NCBI GenBank assembly: GCA_025363275.1
Contig: JANYEE010000260.1
Span: forward strand, 1-64,000
Source: Burkholderiales bacterium
Lineage (GTDB): Bacteria > Pseudomonadota > Gammaproteobacteria > Burkholderiales > Burkholderiaceae_C
Length of the DNA stretch: 64,000 nt
Direction of reading: 5' to 3'
Each line of letters begins with the position of its first letter. Positions within the stretch are counted from its first letter, which is position 1. Position numbers and translations under genes: made by a program. The notes beneath the pieces were generated by a model. It saw only the letters and a list, made by a program, of their open reading frames with translations. It had not been told where the DNA came from and searched no databases. Below are positions 1-9,936 of the stretch, one piece after another.

Positions 1-1
1 G

Positions 2-1216
2 CGTTGGGTACGTAGGATCGGAGTGGCTGTGTTGCTGTGCAGCACATCAGCCTGGGGGGGCGAGAATCTGGTGATCGGGTTCATGGTGTCCAGCGGCAAT
101 CAGCGCACGTTCTGGGATACAGAAGTAATCCAGAAATTCAAGGAGGCCAACCCGGACGTGCAAGTCACCCAGCTCGTGCGCGGGCAAGAGGCTTACAAAG
201 CTGGTTTCGTGAAGATGCTGCAAAGTGATGCGGTTGACGTGGCCTTCTGGTTCGCTGGTGAGCGGCTCTCCCAAGTGGTGGATAGTCAACTGCTTCGCCC
301 GTTGGATGATCCCGATGTCAAATCCGCCGTGGTCCGCAACTTTGTGGAATCGACGGTGGCGGCCACCAGCATCCGATCCAAAATCTACGCCTTGCCCTTG
401 TCGTATTACGGCTGGGGTTTCTACTACCGCAAGTCGCTGTTTTTGCAGTTGGGCTTGCAAGCGCCAGCAACCTGGGCTGATTTTCTAGACTTGGGGCGCA
501 AGCTCAAGGCGGCTGGCATTGCGCCCACAGCCGTTGGGGCGGCAGAGGGGTGGCCTGCCGCAGCCTGGTTTGACTATTTGAACTTGCGGATGAATGGGCT
601 GGATTTTCACCGCAAGTTATTAGCCGGTGAAGTGCGTTTTTCTGATCCCAGAGTGCGCGAAGTTATGGCGCAGTGGAAGCGCCTGCAAGACCTGGGTTTT
701 TTTATGCGCGATACGCTGGATAAAACCTGGGATGCACCGCTGCCCTACCTGTACCGCAATTTAGTAGGCATGGTGCTGATGGGTGGTTTCGCCTCGGCCA
801 AGTTCCCACCCCAACTGGCGGACGATATAGGCTTTTTCCCTTTTCCCGCCATCGCCCATGTGCCGCAGTACGAAGACGCACCCTTGGACGTGCTGGTGCT
901 TCCCAAAACCGGCAAGAACACCAACGCAGCCCACCGGTTCCTGGTGTTTTTGGCCAGCAGTGGCGCACTCAATAGCTACAACATGCGGGCCAATCAATTG
1001 TCTCCACTGAAGAGTTTTCAGGCGTCTGCCCACAACGTAGGCGAGGTCGCTGCGCTGCAGTCGGCTAAGGCCATCGCCTTTTACTTTGACCGTGACGCCA
1101 AGCCACAATTGGTGGAGCCCGCGTTCGCCGCCTTCAAGCGGTTCATGACGCCTCCTTTTGATGTGGATCAGGCAATCTCTGCACTGGATCGGGCGGGTAG
1201 CCATGGAGCCCACTGA
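2..1216 (+). CDS. ABC transporter extracellular (sugar-type) solute-binding protein, 5' end truncated by window start
   Basis: ORF stays open in frame to the window edge; residues before the listed start (RWVRRIGVAVLLCSTSAWG) continue a signal peptide; solute-binding family 1-like sequence (NLVIGFMVSSGNQRTFWDTEVIQKFKEANPDVQV). Confidence 0.8.
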   Translation, partial: RWVRRIGVAVLLCSTSAWGGENLVIGFMVSSGNQRTFWDTEVIQKFKEANPDVQVTQLVRGQEAYKAGFVKMLQSDAVDVAFWFAGERLSQVVDSQLLRPLDDPDVKSAVVRNFVESTVAATSIRSKIYALPLSYYGWGFYYRKSLFLQLGLQAPATWADFLDLGRKLKAAGIAPTAVGAAEGWPAAAWFDYLNLRMNGLDFHRKLLAGEVRFSDPRVREVMAQWKRLQDLGFFMRDTLDKTWDAPLPYLYRNLVGMVLMGGFASAKFPPQLADDIGFFPFPAIAHVPQYEDAPLDVLVLPKTGKNTNAAHRFLVFLASSGALNSYNMRANQLSPLKSFQASAHNVGEVAALQSAKAIAFYFDRDAKPQLVEPAFAAFKRFMTPPFDVDQAISALDRAGSHGAH

Positions 1217-1262
1217 AGGCTCTCCCAAGCTCCTAAGAAGTGACTTTGGCAGCTTTTTTGAG

Positions 1263-1320
1263 GTAATTCACCGTGTAGCCCACGTATTTCCTGCCTGTGT
1301 AGCTATAAAAGTTATAGCAA
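1263..1320 (-). repeat. Dispersed element A, copy 1 (intergenic)
   Basis: Minus strand TTGCTATAACTTTTATAGCTACACAGGCAGGAAATACGTGGGCTACACGGTGAA. Confidence 0.75.
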
Positions 1321-1449
1321 TTTATAGCGCGAACGCAGTTTGTAGCTCGACTGCCAAGTGGATGCACTGCGGTGCTTGAAGGTTAGGGTTAATTGACTGT
1401 GGCACGGTAACCGCGGTACGTCGCGGGGCTGGAATTCGTTGGTGAAGCC

Positions 1450-1992
1450 CTAAGTTATGCCCGCGCACACCGCAGCTAGCGCTGATGCGCAGCGTAATTC
1501 TCCTGAACCTGCCACGTGGTGGATGAGCCCGCCTATGTCTTGCAATTCTTTCACTATTTTTGTATGAATTGGTAGCTGAACGTGAGCGCCATCGCGCTGC
1601 AAGCCATCGGCAATCCAAGGTAGATCAGGTTCCAAAAGCAGCGTCATGGCGTACCGCGCGTGCAGTTCCCGCGCGCGCGGGTACAAAGATGTGTCGCCAA
1701 ACACAAACTCGCTGTACACCGCGGTGAGTAATGGCGCTGTGTCACAAAAAACGTAGCGCTGACGGTGGCGAGTGGCCTCTTCTAGTGACGCCATCTCATC
1801 ACGCGCTTGTTGTTCGAGTATGTCGATCTGCTCGTGCTGCGCGGGCGTGCGCCCCAGCGCATCGCAAAAGAGTCGCAAACGTTCGGGCACCCATCGGCTA
1901 GATAATTCTTCTGCCAGGCGCTGGGCCAGTGTGGTCTTGCCCGTGCACTCCGCGCCTATCAGGCAGATCAGTTGCGGTTCAGTCTGCGGCAT
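1450..1992 (-). CDS. NadR-like P-loop nucleoside/vitamin kinase (AAA family ATPase)
   Basis: Walker A GAECTGKTT; overlaps the end of the PnuC-type gene; downstream of TPP riboswitch. Confidence 0.75.
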   Translation of the reverse strand: MPQTEPQLICLIGAECTGKTTLAQRLAEELSSRWVPERLRLFCDALGRTPAQHEQIDILEQQARDEMASLEEATRHRQRYVFCDTAPLLTAVYSEFVFGDTSLYPRARELHARYAMTLLLEPDLPWIADGLQRDGAHVQLPIHTKIVKELQDIGGLIHHVAGSGELRCASALAAVCAGIT

Positions 1993-2608
1993 GAACTAGC
2001 GCGGGTAGGCGTACGGTCATACGGCGGTTCCATCCCATCCAGCCCCAAATGGCCAGGCCCCAGAAGATGGCATACAGCACGACGGTCAGCGTCAGACCCT
2101 TAAAGGCAAACAGCGCAATGCTGGCCGTGTTGACGATCAGCCACACAGGCCAGTTAGCAATAAACTTGCGCGCCAGTAGGTAAGTACCCACGATACTGCC
2201 GGCGGTTACAAAGCCGTCCGCCCACACCGCGTCCGAGTCGGTGATGCTACGCAGTAAAACTGCACAGACCGCCCACAGCATGCCCCATGCGAGAGCGGTA
2301 ACGCCAACACCACGGCGTGATAGCTGACGGATTGCCAAGCGTGCTTCGCTGTTGTCGCCATGGCCCTTGAGCCATTGTGTCCACCCCCACACGGCCGTCA
2401 CTGCGAAGAACACATTGACCCCAGCCTCGCCGTACAGCTTGCTGGCGAAAAAAAGCCAAGCGTAGAGTCCACTGGCGATAACCGTGAGTGGCCACCCCCA
2501 GTGGATTTCAAGCACATTGCAGGCGATATTGGCCAGCGCCAGCACAAAGGCCAGCACCTCTAGCCAAGTCACCGGGGTACCCAGAAGTGTGAACGCGGTG
2601 TCCAACAT
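1979..2608 (-). CDS. PnuC-family vitamin transporter (PnuT-type, thiamine predicted)
   Basis: PnuC-like membrane protein (NIACNVLEIHWGWPLTVIASGLYAWLFF); in the TPP-riboswitch operon. Confidence 0.85.
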   Translation of the reverse strand: MLDTAFTLLGTPVTWLEVLAFVLALANIACNVLEIHWGWPLTVIASGLYAWLFFASKLYGEAGVNVFFAVTAVWGWTQWLKGHGDNSEARLAIRQLSRRGVGVTALAWGMLWAVCAVLLRSITDSDAVWADGFVTAGSIVGTYLLARKFIANWPVWLIVNTASIALFAFKGLTLTVVLYAIFWGLAIWGWMGWNRRMTVRLPALVHAAD

Positions 2609-2620
2609 ACCAAGCGCTTC

Positions 2621-4795
2621 TTAAAAGTCCAGCGCTACGCTGGCTCGCACCGTGCGCGGGGTGGACGGGAACAGGTACACACCACCCCAGGATTGGGTCG
2701 GTGCCTCGCGCCAGTAGGTGCGGTCGGTTGCGTTCTCGACGCCGAGTTGCCAGCGTACGGCCTTGCCACTGACGCGGTGGGCGTACGCCACACCCGCATC
2801 CAGTTGCACTGCCGAGGGCAGTGTGGTGCTGCCATCCGCATTGGCAGTTTTGCCTTCTTCATAGCCCAGTAAGCCATGCACTGAGAGTCCTGGCAGAGCC
2901 GCGAGCTTGTAATCCGCAAACACCGAGGCCTTGCGCTTGGGCACATTGGTGATGCGTTGCCCGACCAGTGCCGGGTCGAGTGCCTGCACAAACTTGGCAT
3001 CCAGCACGCTGAGCGTGGATTGCACCGAGAGCTGCGGCGTTAAGCGACCTTGCAGCGCCAACTCCAGCCCCTGGTGGCGGGCTTTTTTGGCGCCCACGAT
3101 GCGGGTGGGCAAACCAGAGGCCGAGAGCTGGTCATCCGCGTAAGGTTTTTCAATGGAAAACAGTGCGGCCGACAGGCTGACGCGGGGTTCGATTAGCCAT
3201 TTCCAGCCTAATTCAACCTGCTTGCTTTTCAGCGCGGGCAGGGTCTCGCCATAGTTCACAAACTGAGTAGGCCGGTTGGGTACCGATTCCAGTTCCACGC
3301 CCTGGCCCCACGACGCGTACACGTTGTGCGCAGCGCTCAATTGCCAACTGGCTGCCACCCAGGGGGTGGTGATGGTTTGGTCAAACGCCACAGCGCGTGA
3401 GCCGTCGCTGCGCGCGCTGCTGCGCGACAACGCGGTGGTACGCAAACCCGCCAGGGTTTGCACATTCGTCGTCACGTCGGTTATCAGGGTCACAAATCCG
3501 TCGACTGAACGCTGGCGGCTGTTGGTGTTTTTGTCGGTCAGCGTGGGGTCTGCGGGCAGCGACACCGGTGCGTAAATGTTAGTGCTTCCTACATAGTTGT
3601 AGGCTTGCAGGGCAGGCAAGTCATCGCGGTTGCCCCGGCCACTCACGCCCAACGTGATCTGGTGGCCCAGGCCTAGCCAGTTCAATGCGCGGCTGGCCCG
3701 AGCATCCCAGCCCCAAGCGGTGCGCTCTTCGCCTTCGCTACGGAAATCGTAGACATCCACATCACCATTCGCGCACAGACCGGGATACACGTAGGTAGCG
3801 GCATTGCTGCAACCATCGGGGAAGGCAATACGGTCATGGACCAGCGTGCGCTGCATTGCCAATGACGCTTGTGCATTCCAGACACCGCCCAGCTGCGTTT
3901 TCACACCCACCTGAAACACCGTGTTGGTGGCTTCAAAGGGCAAGGACCAGCTCTGGTCATTAAGGTTCAAACGCGGATTGATGGTCGGTGGCAGGGTCTC
4001 ACCCACGCCATCGCCACTGGTGTCCAGCAAACCCAGGCCGGGCACTGACGGTTGGCGCTTGTGGTGGTATTCCACGTCTACCGTCACGCTGGTTTGTGCG
4101 CTGAGGGGTTGCAGCAATGCCAGGCTGGCAAATTCACGGCTGCCGCTGGCCCGGTTGAAATGCGACTGCAGATTCTCGGCGGCCAGGTTCAAGCGCACAC
4201 CGGTGCTACCCCAGCGGCTATTGCTATCGAGTTGCAGCTTGGTACCACCGTTGTTGTCAGTACCCAACTGCACGGTGTTGAACGCGTCGGCCACTGGCAC
4301 TTTGGTCACGTAGTTCACCAGGCCGCCGGGCGAGGACACGCCCGATTGCATACCGGCTACGCCTTTGAGTACTTCAATGCGCTCTTTGTTTTCGAGCGCG
4401 AGCGGGGTGTAGTTGGAAATGGCCACGCCGTTGCGGCGGTAGTTGCTGGTCGGGTCTAGCAAAAAGCCGCGCACGCTCATGTTTTCCACATAACCCGTGG
4501 TGTTGTAGCTGTCTGCCAGCGAGGCATCGAGTTTGATCGCCTGGGAGAGCATGGATGTGCCGGTGGCCGACAGAATGTCGGAGCCTAGTACCGAAATACT
4601 CTGCGGCGCTTTAAACCACGAGAGCCCGAGCCCACCGACGTCACCGGCCTGGGCATCGAGCACAGGTGCCGCTCTGCCTGTGACTGTTACATCGGTAAGT
4701 GCAGTGTTGTTTTGTTGGGCCTGGACCGCAGTGGCCAGGCAAATAGCCAGCGCGGTTGCGCCAGCGACGGGAGTCAGTTTGAAATGGAGCGCCAT
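2621..4795 (-). CDS. TonB-dependent outer-membrane receptor
   Basis: Signal peptide MALHFKLTPVAGATALAICLATAVQAQ, plug domain and C-terminal VRASVALDF; listed ORF start at 4945 runs into the riboswitch, so start moved to ATG 4795. Confidence 0.88.
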   Translation of the reverse strand: MALHFKLTPVAGATALAICLATAVQAQQNNTALTDVTVTGRAAPVLDAQAGDVGGLGLSWFKAPQSISVLGSDILSATGTSMLSQAIKLDASLADSYNTTGYVENMSVRGFLLDPTSNYRRNGVAISNYTPLALENKERIEVLKGVAGMQSGVSSPGGLVNYVTKVPVADAFNTVQLGTDNNGGTKLQLDSNSRWGSTGVRLNLAAENLQSHFNRASGSREFASLALLQPLSAQTSVTVDVEYHHKRQPSVPGLGLLDTSGDGVGETLPPTINPRLNLNDQSWSLPFEATNTVFQVGVKTQLGGVWNAQASLAMQRTLVHDRIAFPDGCSNAATYVYPGLCANGDVDVYDFRSEGEERTAWGWDARASRALNWLGLGHQITLGVSGRGNRDDLPALQAYNYVGSTNIYAPVSLPADPTLTDKNTNSRQRSVDGFVTLITDVTTNVQTLAGLRTTALSRSSARSDGSRAVAFDQTITTPWVAASWQLSAAHNVYASWGQGVELESVPNRPTQFVNYGETLPALKSKQVELGWKWLIEPRVSLSAALFSIEKPYADDQLSASGLPTRIVGAKKARHQGLELALQGRLTPQLSVQSTLSVLDAKFVQALDPALVGQRITNVPKRKASVFADYKLAALPGLSVHGLLGYEEGKTANADGSTTLPSAVQLDAGVAYAHRVSGKAVRWQLGVENATDRTYWREAPTQSWGGVYLFPSTPRTVRASVALDF

Positions 4796-4871
4796 CGAAT
4801 TTCCTGTGTCGACGGCAGGGGAGTGCAGCAATGCCAAATAAGCCCGTAAAGGCCTTGGCATTTTTATCACG

Positions 4872-4948
4872 CTTCCCTGCGCAAGTATTACCTTGATCAA
4901 GTTCCAGGGTGTTATCTCAGCCGGCCGTCTTGCGACAGCCAGCACCCC
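4872..4948 (-). promoter_or_regulatory. TPP riboswitch (THI element)
   Basis: Minus strand reads GGGGTGCTGG...GGCTGAGATAACACCCTGGAACTTGATCAAGGTAATACTTGCGCAGGGAAG, matching the conserved THI-box core (CUGAGA...ACCC...GAACCUGAUC...GUAGGGAA). Confidence 0.93.
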
Positions 4949-5054
4949 TAGCGTTTACGAGCCGGTATCAGCCGTCTCGAGCAGGAATTGTAGGGGCTAA
5001 CCCAAGGGTCGACAGATATGATGCTTTTTTAAGCCCATTCAACAGGTGCACACC

Positions 5055-5705
5055 ATGTACAACCCATCCCATTTTGCAGAGAGCCGGCCCGACGTCCTGG
5101 GCGCACTGATGGCTGCACACCCCCTGGCTACGCTGGTCACGCTGTCGCAGGGGCAACTGGTTGCGAATTACGTCCCGCTGCTGCTACGCCGCGATGAAAC
5201 ACCATTTGGAACACTGATTGGCCATGTGGCCCGCGCAAACCCTGTCTGGAGTGCTATAGATTTAGGAGTGGATGCCTTGGCGTGCTTTCAGGGGCCCCAG
5301 CGGTACATCAGTCCGTCGCTGTATGCCAGCAAGGCCGAGCACGGCAAGGTAGTGCCTACGTGGAACTATGTGGTGGTGCAGGCCAGCGGGCCTTTGACGG
5401 TGCATGACGATGCTGACTGGATTCACGCACAGGTGTCCGCGCTCACGCAGCATCTGGAGTCGGACCGCGAGAAGCCCTGGGCAGTAGACGATGCGCCGCG
5501 CGCGTATACCGACACCATGATCCGGGCGCTGGTGGGTATTTCAATCCCGGTGGTCACCATCGCCGGCAAATGGAAAGTGAGTCAGAACCAGCCCCCAGCG
5601 AATAGGGATAGTGTGGCTCAGCAGCTGGGGCAGTCTTCTTTGGATGCGGACCAGGTTATGGCAGATTTGGTTCGGGGCACAGCGGGTGGCGCACGAAAGT
5701 CGTAG
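5055..5705 (+). CDS. FMN-binding negative transcriptional regulator, PaiB family
   Basis: MYNPSHFAE..., FQGPQRYISPSLY, VPTWNYVVVQ motifs. Confidence 0.88.
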   Translation: MYNPSHFAESRPDVLGALMAAHPLATLVTLSQGQLVANYVPLLLRRDETPFGTLIGHVARANPVWSAIDLGVDALACFQGPQRYISPSLYASKAEHGKVVPTWNYVVVQASGPLTVHDDADWIHAQVSALTQHLESDREKPWAVDDAPRAYTDTMIRALVGISIPVVTIAGKWKVSQNQPPANRDSVAQQLGQSSLDADQVMADLVRGTAGGARKS

Positions 5706-5720
5706 TTCCTGATAACTGAC

Positions 5721-6746
5721 TCAGGCCGGCGTTTGGATACGTCCGTCGGCATGGCGCGCAAACCGACCTTTATCCCGCGGATGTGTGGGGTCGCTGGGGC
5801 CCCAGGGCCAGCCACCGAACTGGGTGCGGCGGTAGTCGTCAATCGTCTGCTGGATTTCTGCTGTGGTGTTCATCACAAACGGACCGTACTGCGCCACGGG
5901 CTCTGCAATCGGGCGGCCCTGCAGAACCAGCAGTTCAGCGGTAGTGACGCCATTCACTAATTCGACGGATTCATCGGCACGCACTTCAATGGCATGGTTG
6001 GGCTCGACTACTCTGCCGTTGAGGGTGAGGCTGGTGCCCGCAAAAAAGTACAGCTGGCGGCGCGTGCTCGCATGGGCTGCAGGCGACAGCGTCCACTGCG
6101 CGTGGGGTGCTATTTTGAGGGTGCAGATTCCCAAATCACTGTCCGGCTCGCTAGCCCAGGAGTCGGGTGGTGGCGTGAGGCTGGGCGTGTGGTCCCATGT
6201 GCCGGTAATGCACACCTGCTCGGTCGTGCGGCCTGCCGCGTCGAGCCGTGTAAACCGGGGTATGTTCTCATTCCACAGCATCGTGAAGTGCGGCTCGGCC
6301 ATTTTGTTTTTGGCTGGCAGGTTCAACCAGATTTGAAATAACTCAGTGGGGTTGGGCGCATCGGCCTTGACTAGCGGAAACATCTCGCAGTGCACGATGC
6401 CTCTGCCAGCCGTGAGCCACTGCACATCGCCACCGCCAAACCGTGCGATGGCTCCCAAGGAGTCTGAATGGTCAATCAGGCCTTTGCGGACGATGGTGAC
6501 CGTCTCAAAGCCGCGGTGCGGGTGGGCCGGGAAGCCGGGCACCTTTTCTCCGTGGTACATGTTCCAGCCGTCCTTGCCAGCAAAGTCCTGACCCAGATTA
6601 CGCCCGGTCAGCGCAGCATCAGGTCCCATCTGTCCATTGCCGCGGGGGTAGGCATCGTTGTGGTGAACACAAAACAGAAACGGGTCGATAGTAGGCCAGG
6701 GGGTATTTCCCAAGGCTTGCAGGTTGAGGATGGTGGACATAGACAT
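5721..6746 (-). CDS. Pirin family protein
   Basis: FPAHPHRGFETVTIVRKGLIDHSDSLG and RGIVHCEMFP motifs. Confidence 0.9.
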   Translation of the reverse strand: MSMSTILNLQALGNTPWPTIDPFLFCVHHNDAYPRGNGQMGPDAALTGRNLGQDFAGKDGWNMYHGEKVPGFPAHPHRGFETVTIVRKGLIDHSDSLGAIARFGGGDVQWLTAGRGIVHCEMFPLVKADAPNPTELFQIWLNLPAKNKMAEPHFTMLWNENIPRFTRLDAAGRTTEQVCITGTWDHTPSLTPPPDSWASEPDSDLGICTLKIAPHAQWTLSPAAHASTRRQLYFFAGTSLTLNGRVVEPNHAIEVRADESVELVNGVTTAELLVLQGRPIAEPVAQYGPFVMNTTAEIQQTIDDYRRTQFGGWPWGPSDPTHPRDKGRFARHADGRIQTPA

Positions 6747-6841
6747 GAAGGTATTTCAAATAAAGCGACCCCAGATTGTCACCCTCTGGGCTGATTTTTG
6801 CCCACCATGCCAGTCTAGCCCTCTGTGCGCACTAAGATAGC

Positions 6842-8029
6842 TTGATGCTGAGATTTGTAGTTTTTCGTGGTGTGCTGGTGGTCGCCTTGGGTCTGGGGAT
6901 GTTCGCGGTGGGTGCGTGGCAACGCCAGGGCCTGGAGCATCAACAGCGGGGACAAATGGCGCAAGCGGTGTGGCCAGCGCCCGTTGGTCTGCAGCCGGGT
7001 GGCTGGACGCTGGAGGCCCGCGGCAGTATTCCCATGCCCGCTGGCACTCTAGCAGCCCATGCCAGCAATCTGCTGGCCATGCCGCCTGGCGATCCGGCTG
7101 CGCTGACCGCTTTTTGGTTTGCTGGCGACCGGGAGAGCGCTCCGAATGTGCAAATCGCCGCATCGCAGTGGAGCCGGACCCGCCAGCAGTGGACGCCTGC
7201 CCGTTTTGTGGTGAACCGCCATGTCGCAGGCTTGGAATTGGGGCACGGCCTGCGACGCTTGGGCAACCCGGTTGCATGGTTGGATGGTGACGGGCGCATG
7301 CATTTATTTGTGGTTGCTACGGGCTGGGGCGGATGGGCTGCCTCGCGTGTCTTGCAGTTGCGGCAAACCAGTGTCAGTGCTGATCTGCAGGATTTGCGGT
7401 TTGAGCCCGTACGCGTTCTGCCGCTGTCGTGGCTTTGGAATATCAGCTACTTGGTGCGCAATCCGCCTTTAACGCTAGCGGACGGCGGCATGGTCCTGCC
7501 GGTTCACTTTGAACTGGGTACGAAGCACGCCAGTGCCTTGCACTTTGACGCCCAAGGTGAGTATGTGGGCTTGGTGCGACTATCCATGCTCCATGATCGG
7601 CTGCAGCCCACCCTGGTGATGCAGTCGCCTACGGATTGGTGGGCTTTTATGCGGGTGCAGCGCGAACAGGGAAAAATTGCAGTGGCGCGTACCCTCGATG
7701 CCGGGCGCAGTTGGACGGATCAACCTGATTTGCCCCTGGACAATCCAGATGCAGCGGTGGCGGGTACGGGGCTGGCGCCCAACCGCATGGTCTTGGCCTA
7801 CAACCCGTCTACCCAAGGGAGAGCAGCACTTTATTTGGGTGAATCAGGTAATGGTCAAAATTGGTCGGTAGCTGCAGCCCTAGACAAGGGAATCGAACCC
7901 GATGAATATTCTTATCCCGCGATGGCCTGGAGCAGTGGCAAGCTTTGGGTAACCTACACCGCAGACCGAACCCACATCCAGTGGCAACGGTTTACGCCGT
8001 CTGCAACCAGCAGCCGGGTGGTTCCATGA
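6842..8029 (+). CDS. Sialidase/BNR-repeat-like exported protein
   Basis: N-terminal membrane anchor; LDAGRSWTDQPDLPL and GQNWSV Asp-box-like repeats. Confidence 0.7.
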   Translation: MMLRFVVFRGVLVVALGLGMFAVGAWQRQGLEHQQRGQMAQAVWPAPVGLQPGGWTLEARGSIPMPAGTLAAHASNLLAMPPGDPAALTAFWFAGDRESAPNVQIAASQWSRTRQQWTPARFVVNRHVAGLELGHGLRRLGNPVAWLDGDGRMHLFVVATGWGGWAASRVLQLRQTSVSADLQDLRFEPVRVLPLSWLWNISYLVRNPPLTLADGGMVLPVHFELGTKHASALHFDAQGEYVGLVRLSMLHDRLQPTLVMQSPTDWWAFMRVQREQGKIAVARTLDAGRSWTDQPDLPLDNPDAAVAGTGLAPNRMVLAYNPSTQGRAALYLGESGNGQNWSVAAALDKGIEPDEYSYPAMAWSSGKLWVTYTADRTHIQWQRFTPSATSSRVVP

Positions 8030-8694
8030 TGGATTGGCTGTTATCTACGCAGAACGACGCAGCACGCTTGCCTGCATTGCTCTGGCAGCAAGGGTGGCTG
8101 CGTGCAGGGTGGGCCGTGGTGTTGGCATGGTGTGCGGTGGGGCTGGCGGGTCGGTTCACTCCGAGTCGTACCGTCAAAATAGTGCTTGCTGCTTGTGCTG
8201 CAGTGTGGGTGGGATGGCCCGGTCCTTGGGGCGCCGCCTATTGGCTGGGTTTGGCCTTTCAGGCGCCCAGTGTCACCACCGTTTTGTTGTGCGCGCTGTG
8301 GTTGCTGCGTAGGCTTTCAGGGTCTGTTGATTCGCGCCCGGAGTCTAGGGTTTGGTCTGGATCTGCGATTGTGTTGGCGGTGTACGGCGTGGCCTCTGGT
8401 TGGGTGCTCTTGATGGATACCCTGGGCGTATTCCCTGTTTCACTGTTCAATATGGGCTTTGGTGCAGCGGCACCAGCCATAGTAATCACTGCTGCGCTGC
8501 TTATCTGGGGTGTTCAAAAAGCAGTGTATTCCGTGCAAGAAGTCTGTGCGCTGGCGCTCGGTGTTTTTCTGTTCATGGCTTTTCGATTGCCGACAGGTAA
8601 TGTATTTGACGCCATTCTTGATCCTGCTTTGTGGATAGCTCTGCACATTGCTTTATTGTGGCAATGGTCATTGCGTGTCCAGACCAAGTCGTAG
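8026..8694 (+). CDS. Multi-spanning membrane protein of unknown function, coupled to the sialidase-like gene
   Basis: ATG overlaps the upstream TGA; strongly hydrophobic sequence. Confidence 0.7.
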   Translation: MMDWLLSTQNDAARLPALLWQQGWLRAGWAVVLAWCAVGLAGRFTPSRTVKIVLAACAAVWVGWPGPWGAAYWLGLAFQAPSVTTVLLCALWLLRRLSGSVDSRPESRVWSGSAIVLAVYGVASGWVLLMDTLGVFPVSLFNMGFGAAAPAIVITAALLIWGVQKAVYSVQEVCALALGVFLFMAFRLPTGNVFDAILDPALWIALHIALLWQWSLRVQTKS

Positions 8695-8700
8695 ACGAAA

Positions 8701-8734
8701 AAAAACCTGCGCGGTTTGCACCACACAGGTTTTT
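8701..8734. terminator. Bidirectional Rho-independent terminator between convergent genes
   Basis: AAAAACCTG ... CAGGTTTTT perfect 9-bp stem with A/T flanks. Confidence 0.75.
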
Positions 8735-8772
8735 GTTCGAAATCCGCAGGCGCAAGGCCTGCCGAAGTCAAA

Positions 8773-9792
8773 TTAGAACGTGTAGATCACGCCGACAGCA
8801 AAAGCGTTACGTGTCTCAGTACCCATGCCATTGGCCTTACCCAGCTTATCGGCGCTGCCGATGTCGAGGTAACCATAAGTGCCCTTGAAGATTTCCTTAT
8901 TCACGAAGAACTCGGTAGCCATGCTTCCGTTGTCAGCGTTGTTCTGGGACATTTGCAGACCTACATTAAAGCCAGCAACTGGAGCGGAGATACCGAAGCT
9001 GGGACCATAGGCATAGCCAGAATTTGGCTTACCACCATTGGGGGCTGTTGTGCTGCTAACGTAGCCAGCATAAGAATAACCCAAAGCAATCTTGGCAAAA
9101 CCCATGTCGTAGCTTCCGATGATGAGTCCACGGTCGTCATTTTTTTCGGTTGTCTGACTTTGAGCAGCCACCGATACCGACATGGGCCCAGCGACGTATG
9201 TCAATGCAGCACCGACGGTGTCTTTTGCACCGGGGGTATTGCCCTTAGGCTGCAAGCTCACCTGCAGCTTGAAGTCGGCAACGACTGGAGAGATGTACTG
9301 CAAAGAACGGCTCTGACGACCGACGCCCAGAATGCCGGTTCCAGCATTGCCCCAAGCGCTGGCGGCATTAGCTGCGCCATTGGCGTCGTAACCAATCACG
9401 GTTTGGAAAATCACGTCGTCTTGGCGACCCAGACGCACTTCACCGAATGAACCAGAGAAACCAGCCCATGCTTGGCGTCCGAAGAAACCATCACCATTCG
9501 CGTCGTTCGCGATTGAGCCATTGCTCTTGATACCAGAGCTTTCCAATCGGAAGTTTGCCTTGATACCAGGCGCAACATTTGTGCTGCCCTTCAGGCCGAA
9601 CTTGGATGTGGAGTTACCTTGGTTACCGCCAGCACCGCCGTTATCGCCGCCGGAGAAAAAGTCTTCTTTCTGTCCAGGGAATGCAATTTCGTTTTTGCCA
9701 TAGCTCATGTCAATCAGGCCGTAAAGGGTGACTTCAGCTTGGGCTGCACCAGCCAGACCGAGGAGAGCTGCAACTGCGAGAACTTTTTTCAT
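8773..9792 (-). CDS. Gram-negative porin (Burkholderiales type)
   Basis: MKKVLAVAALLGLAGAAQAEVTLYGLIDMSY ... GVIYTF. Confidence 0.93.
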   Translation of the reverse strand: MKKVLAVAALLGLAGAAQAEVTLYGLIDMSYGKNEIAFPGQKEDFFSGGDNGGAGGNQGNSTSKFGLKGSTNVAPGIKANFRLESSGIKSNGSIANDANGDGFFGRQAWAGFSGSFGEVRLGRQDDVIFQTVIGYDANGAANAASAWGNAGTGILGVGRQSRSLQYISPVVADFKLQVSLQPKGNTPGAKDTVGAALTYVAGPMSVSVAAQSQTTEKNDDRGLIIGSYDMGFAKIALGYSYAGYVSSTTAPNGGKPNSGYAYGPSFGISAPVAGFNVGLQMSQNNADNGSMATEFFVNKEIFKGTYGYLDIGSADKLGKANGMGTETRNAFAVGVIYTF

Positions 9793-9936
9793 AGGTTACT
9801 TTCTAAGGTTAGGGTTAACACTGACGCGAATTGTATAGAGTCCGATTACTTTTTCACGTAAACGTCACGTAAAAGTGGCATAAGTGCAACGGTTTGGCCC
9901 ACCAATCCGTTGCTATCTTGCTGAATTTGCACCGAG

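Noticed and set aside
5256-5312. GCTATAGATTTAGG...CAGGGGCCCCAG in the PaiB-like gene as a further element A copy
   Set aside because: Second arm of the hairpin missing and register shifted; GGCCCCAG encodes the conserved FQGPQ motif of the family.
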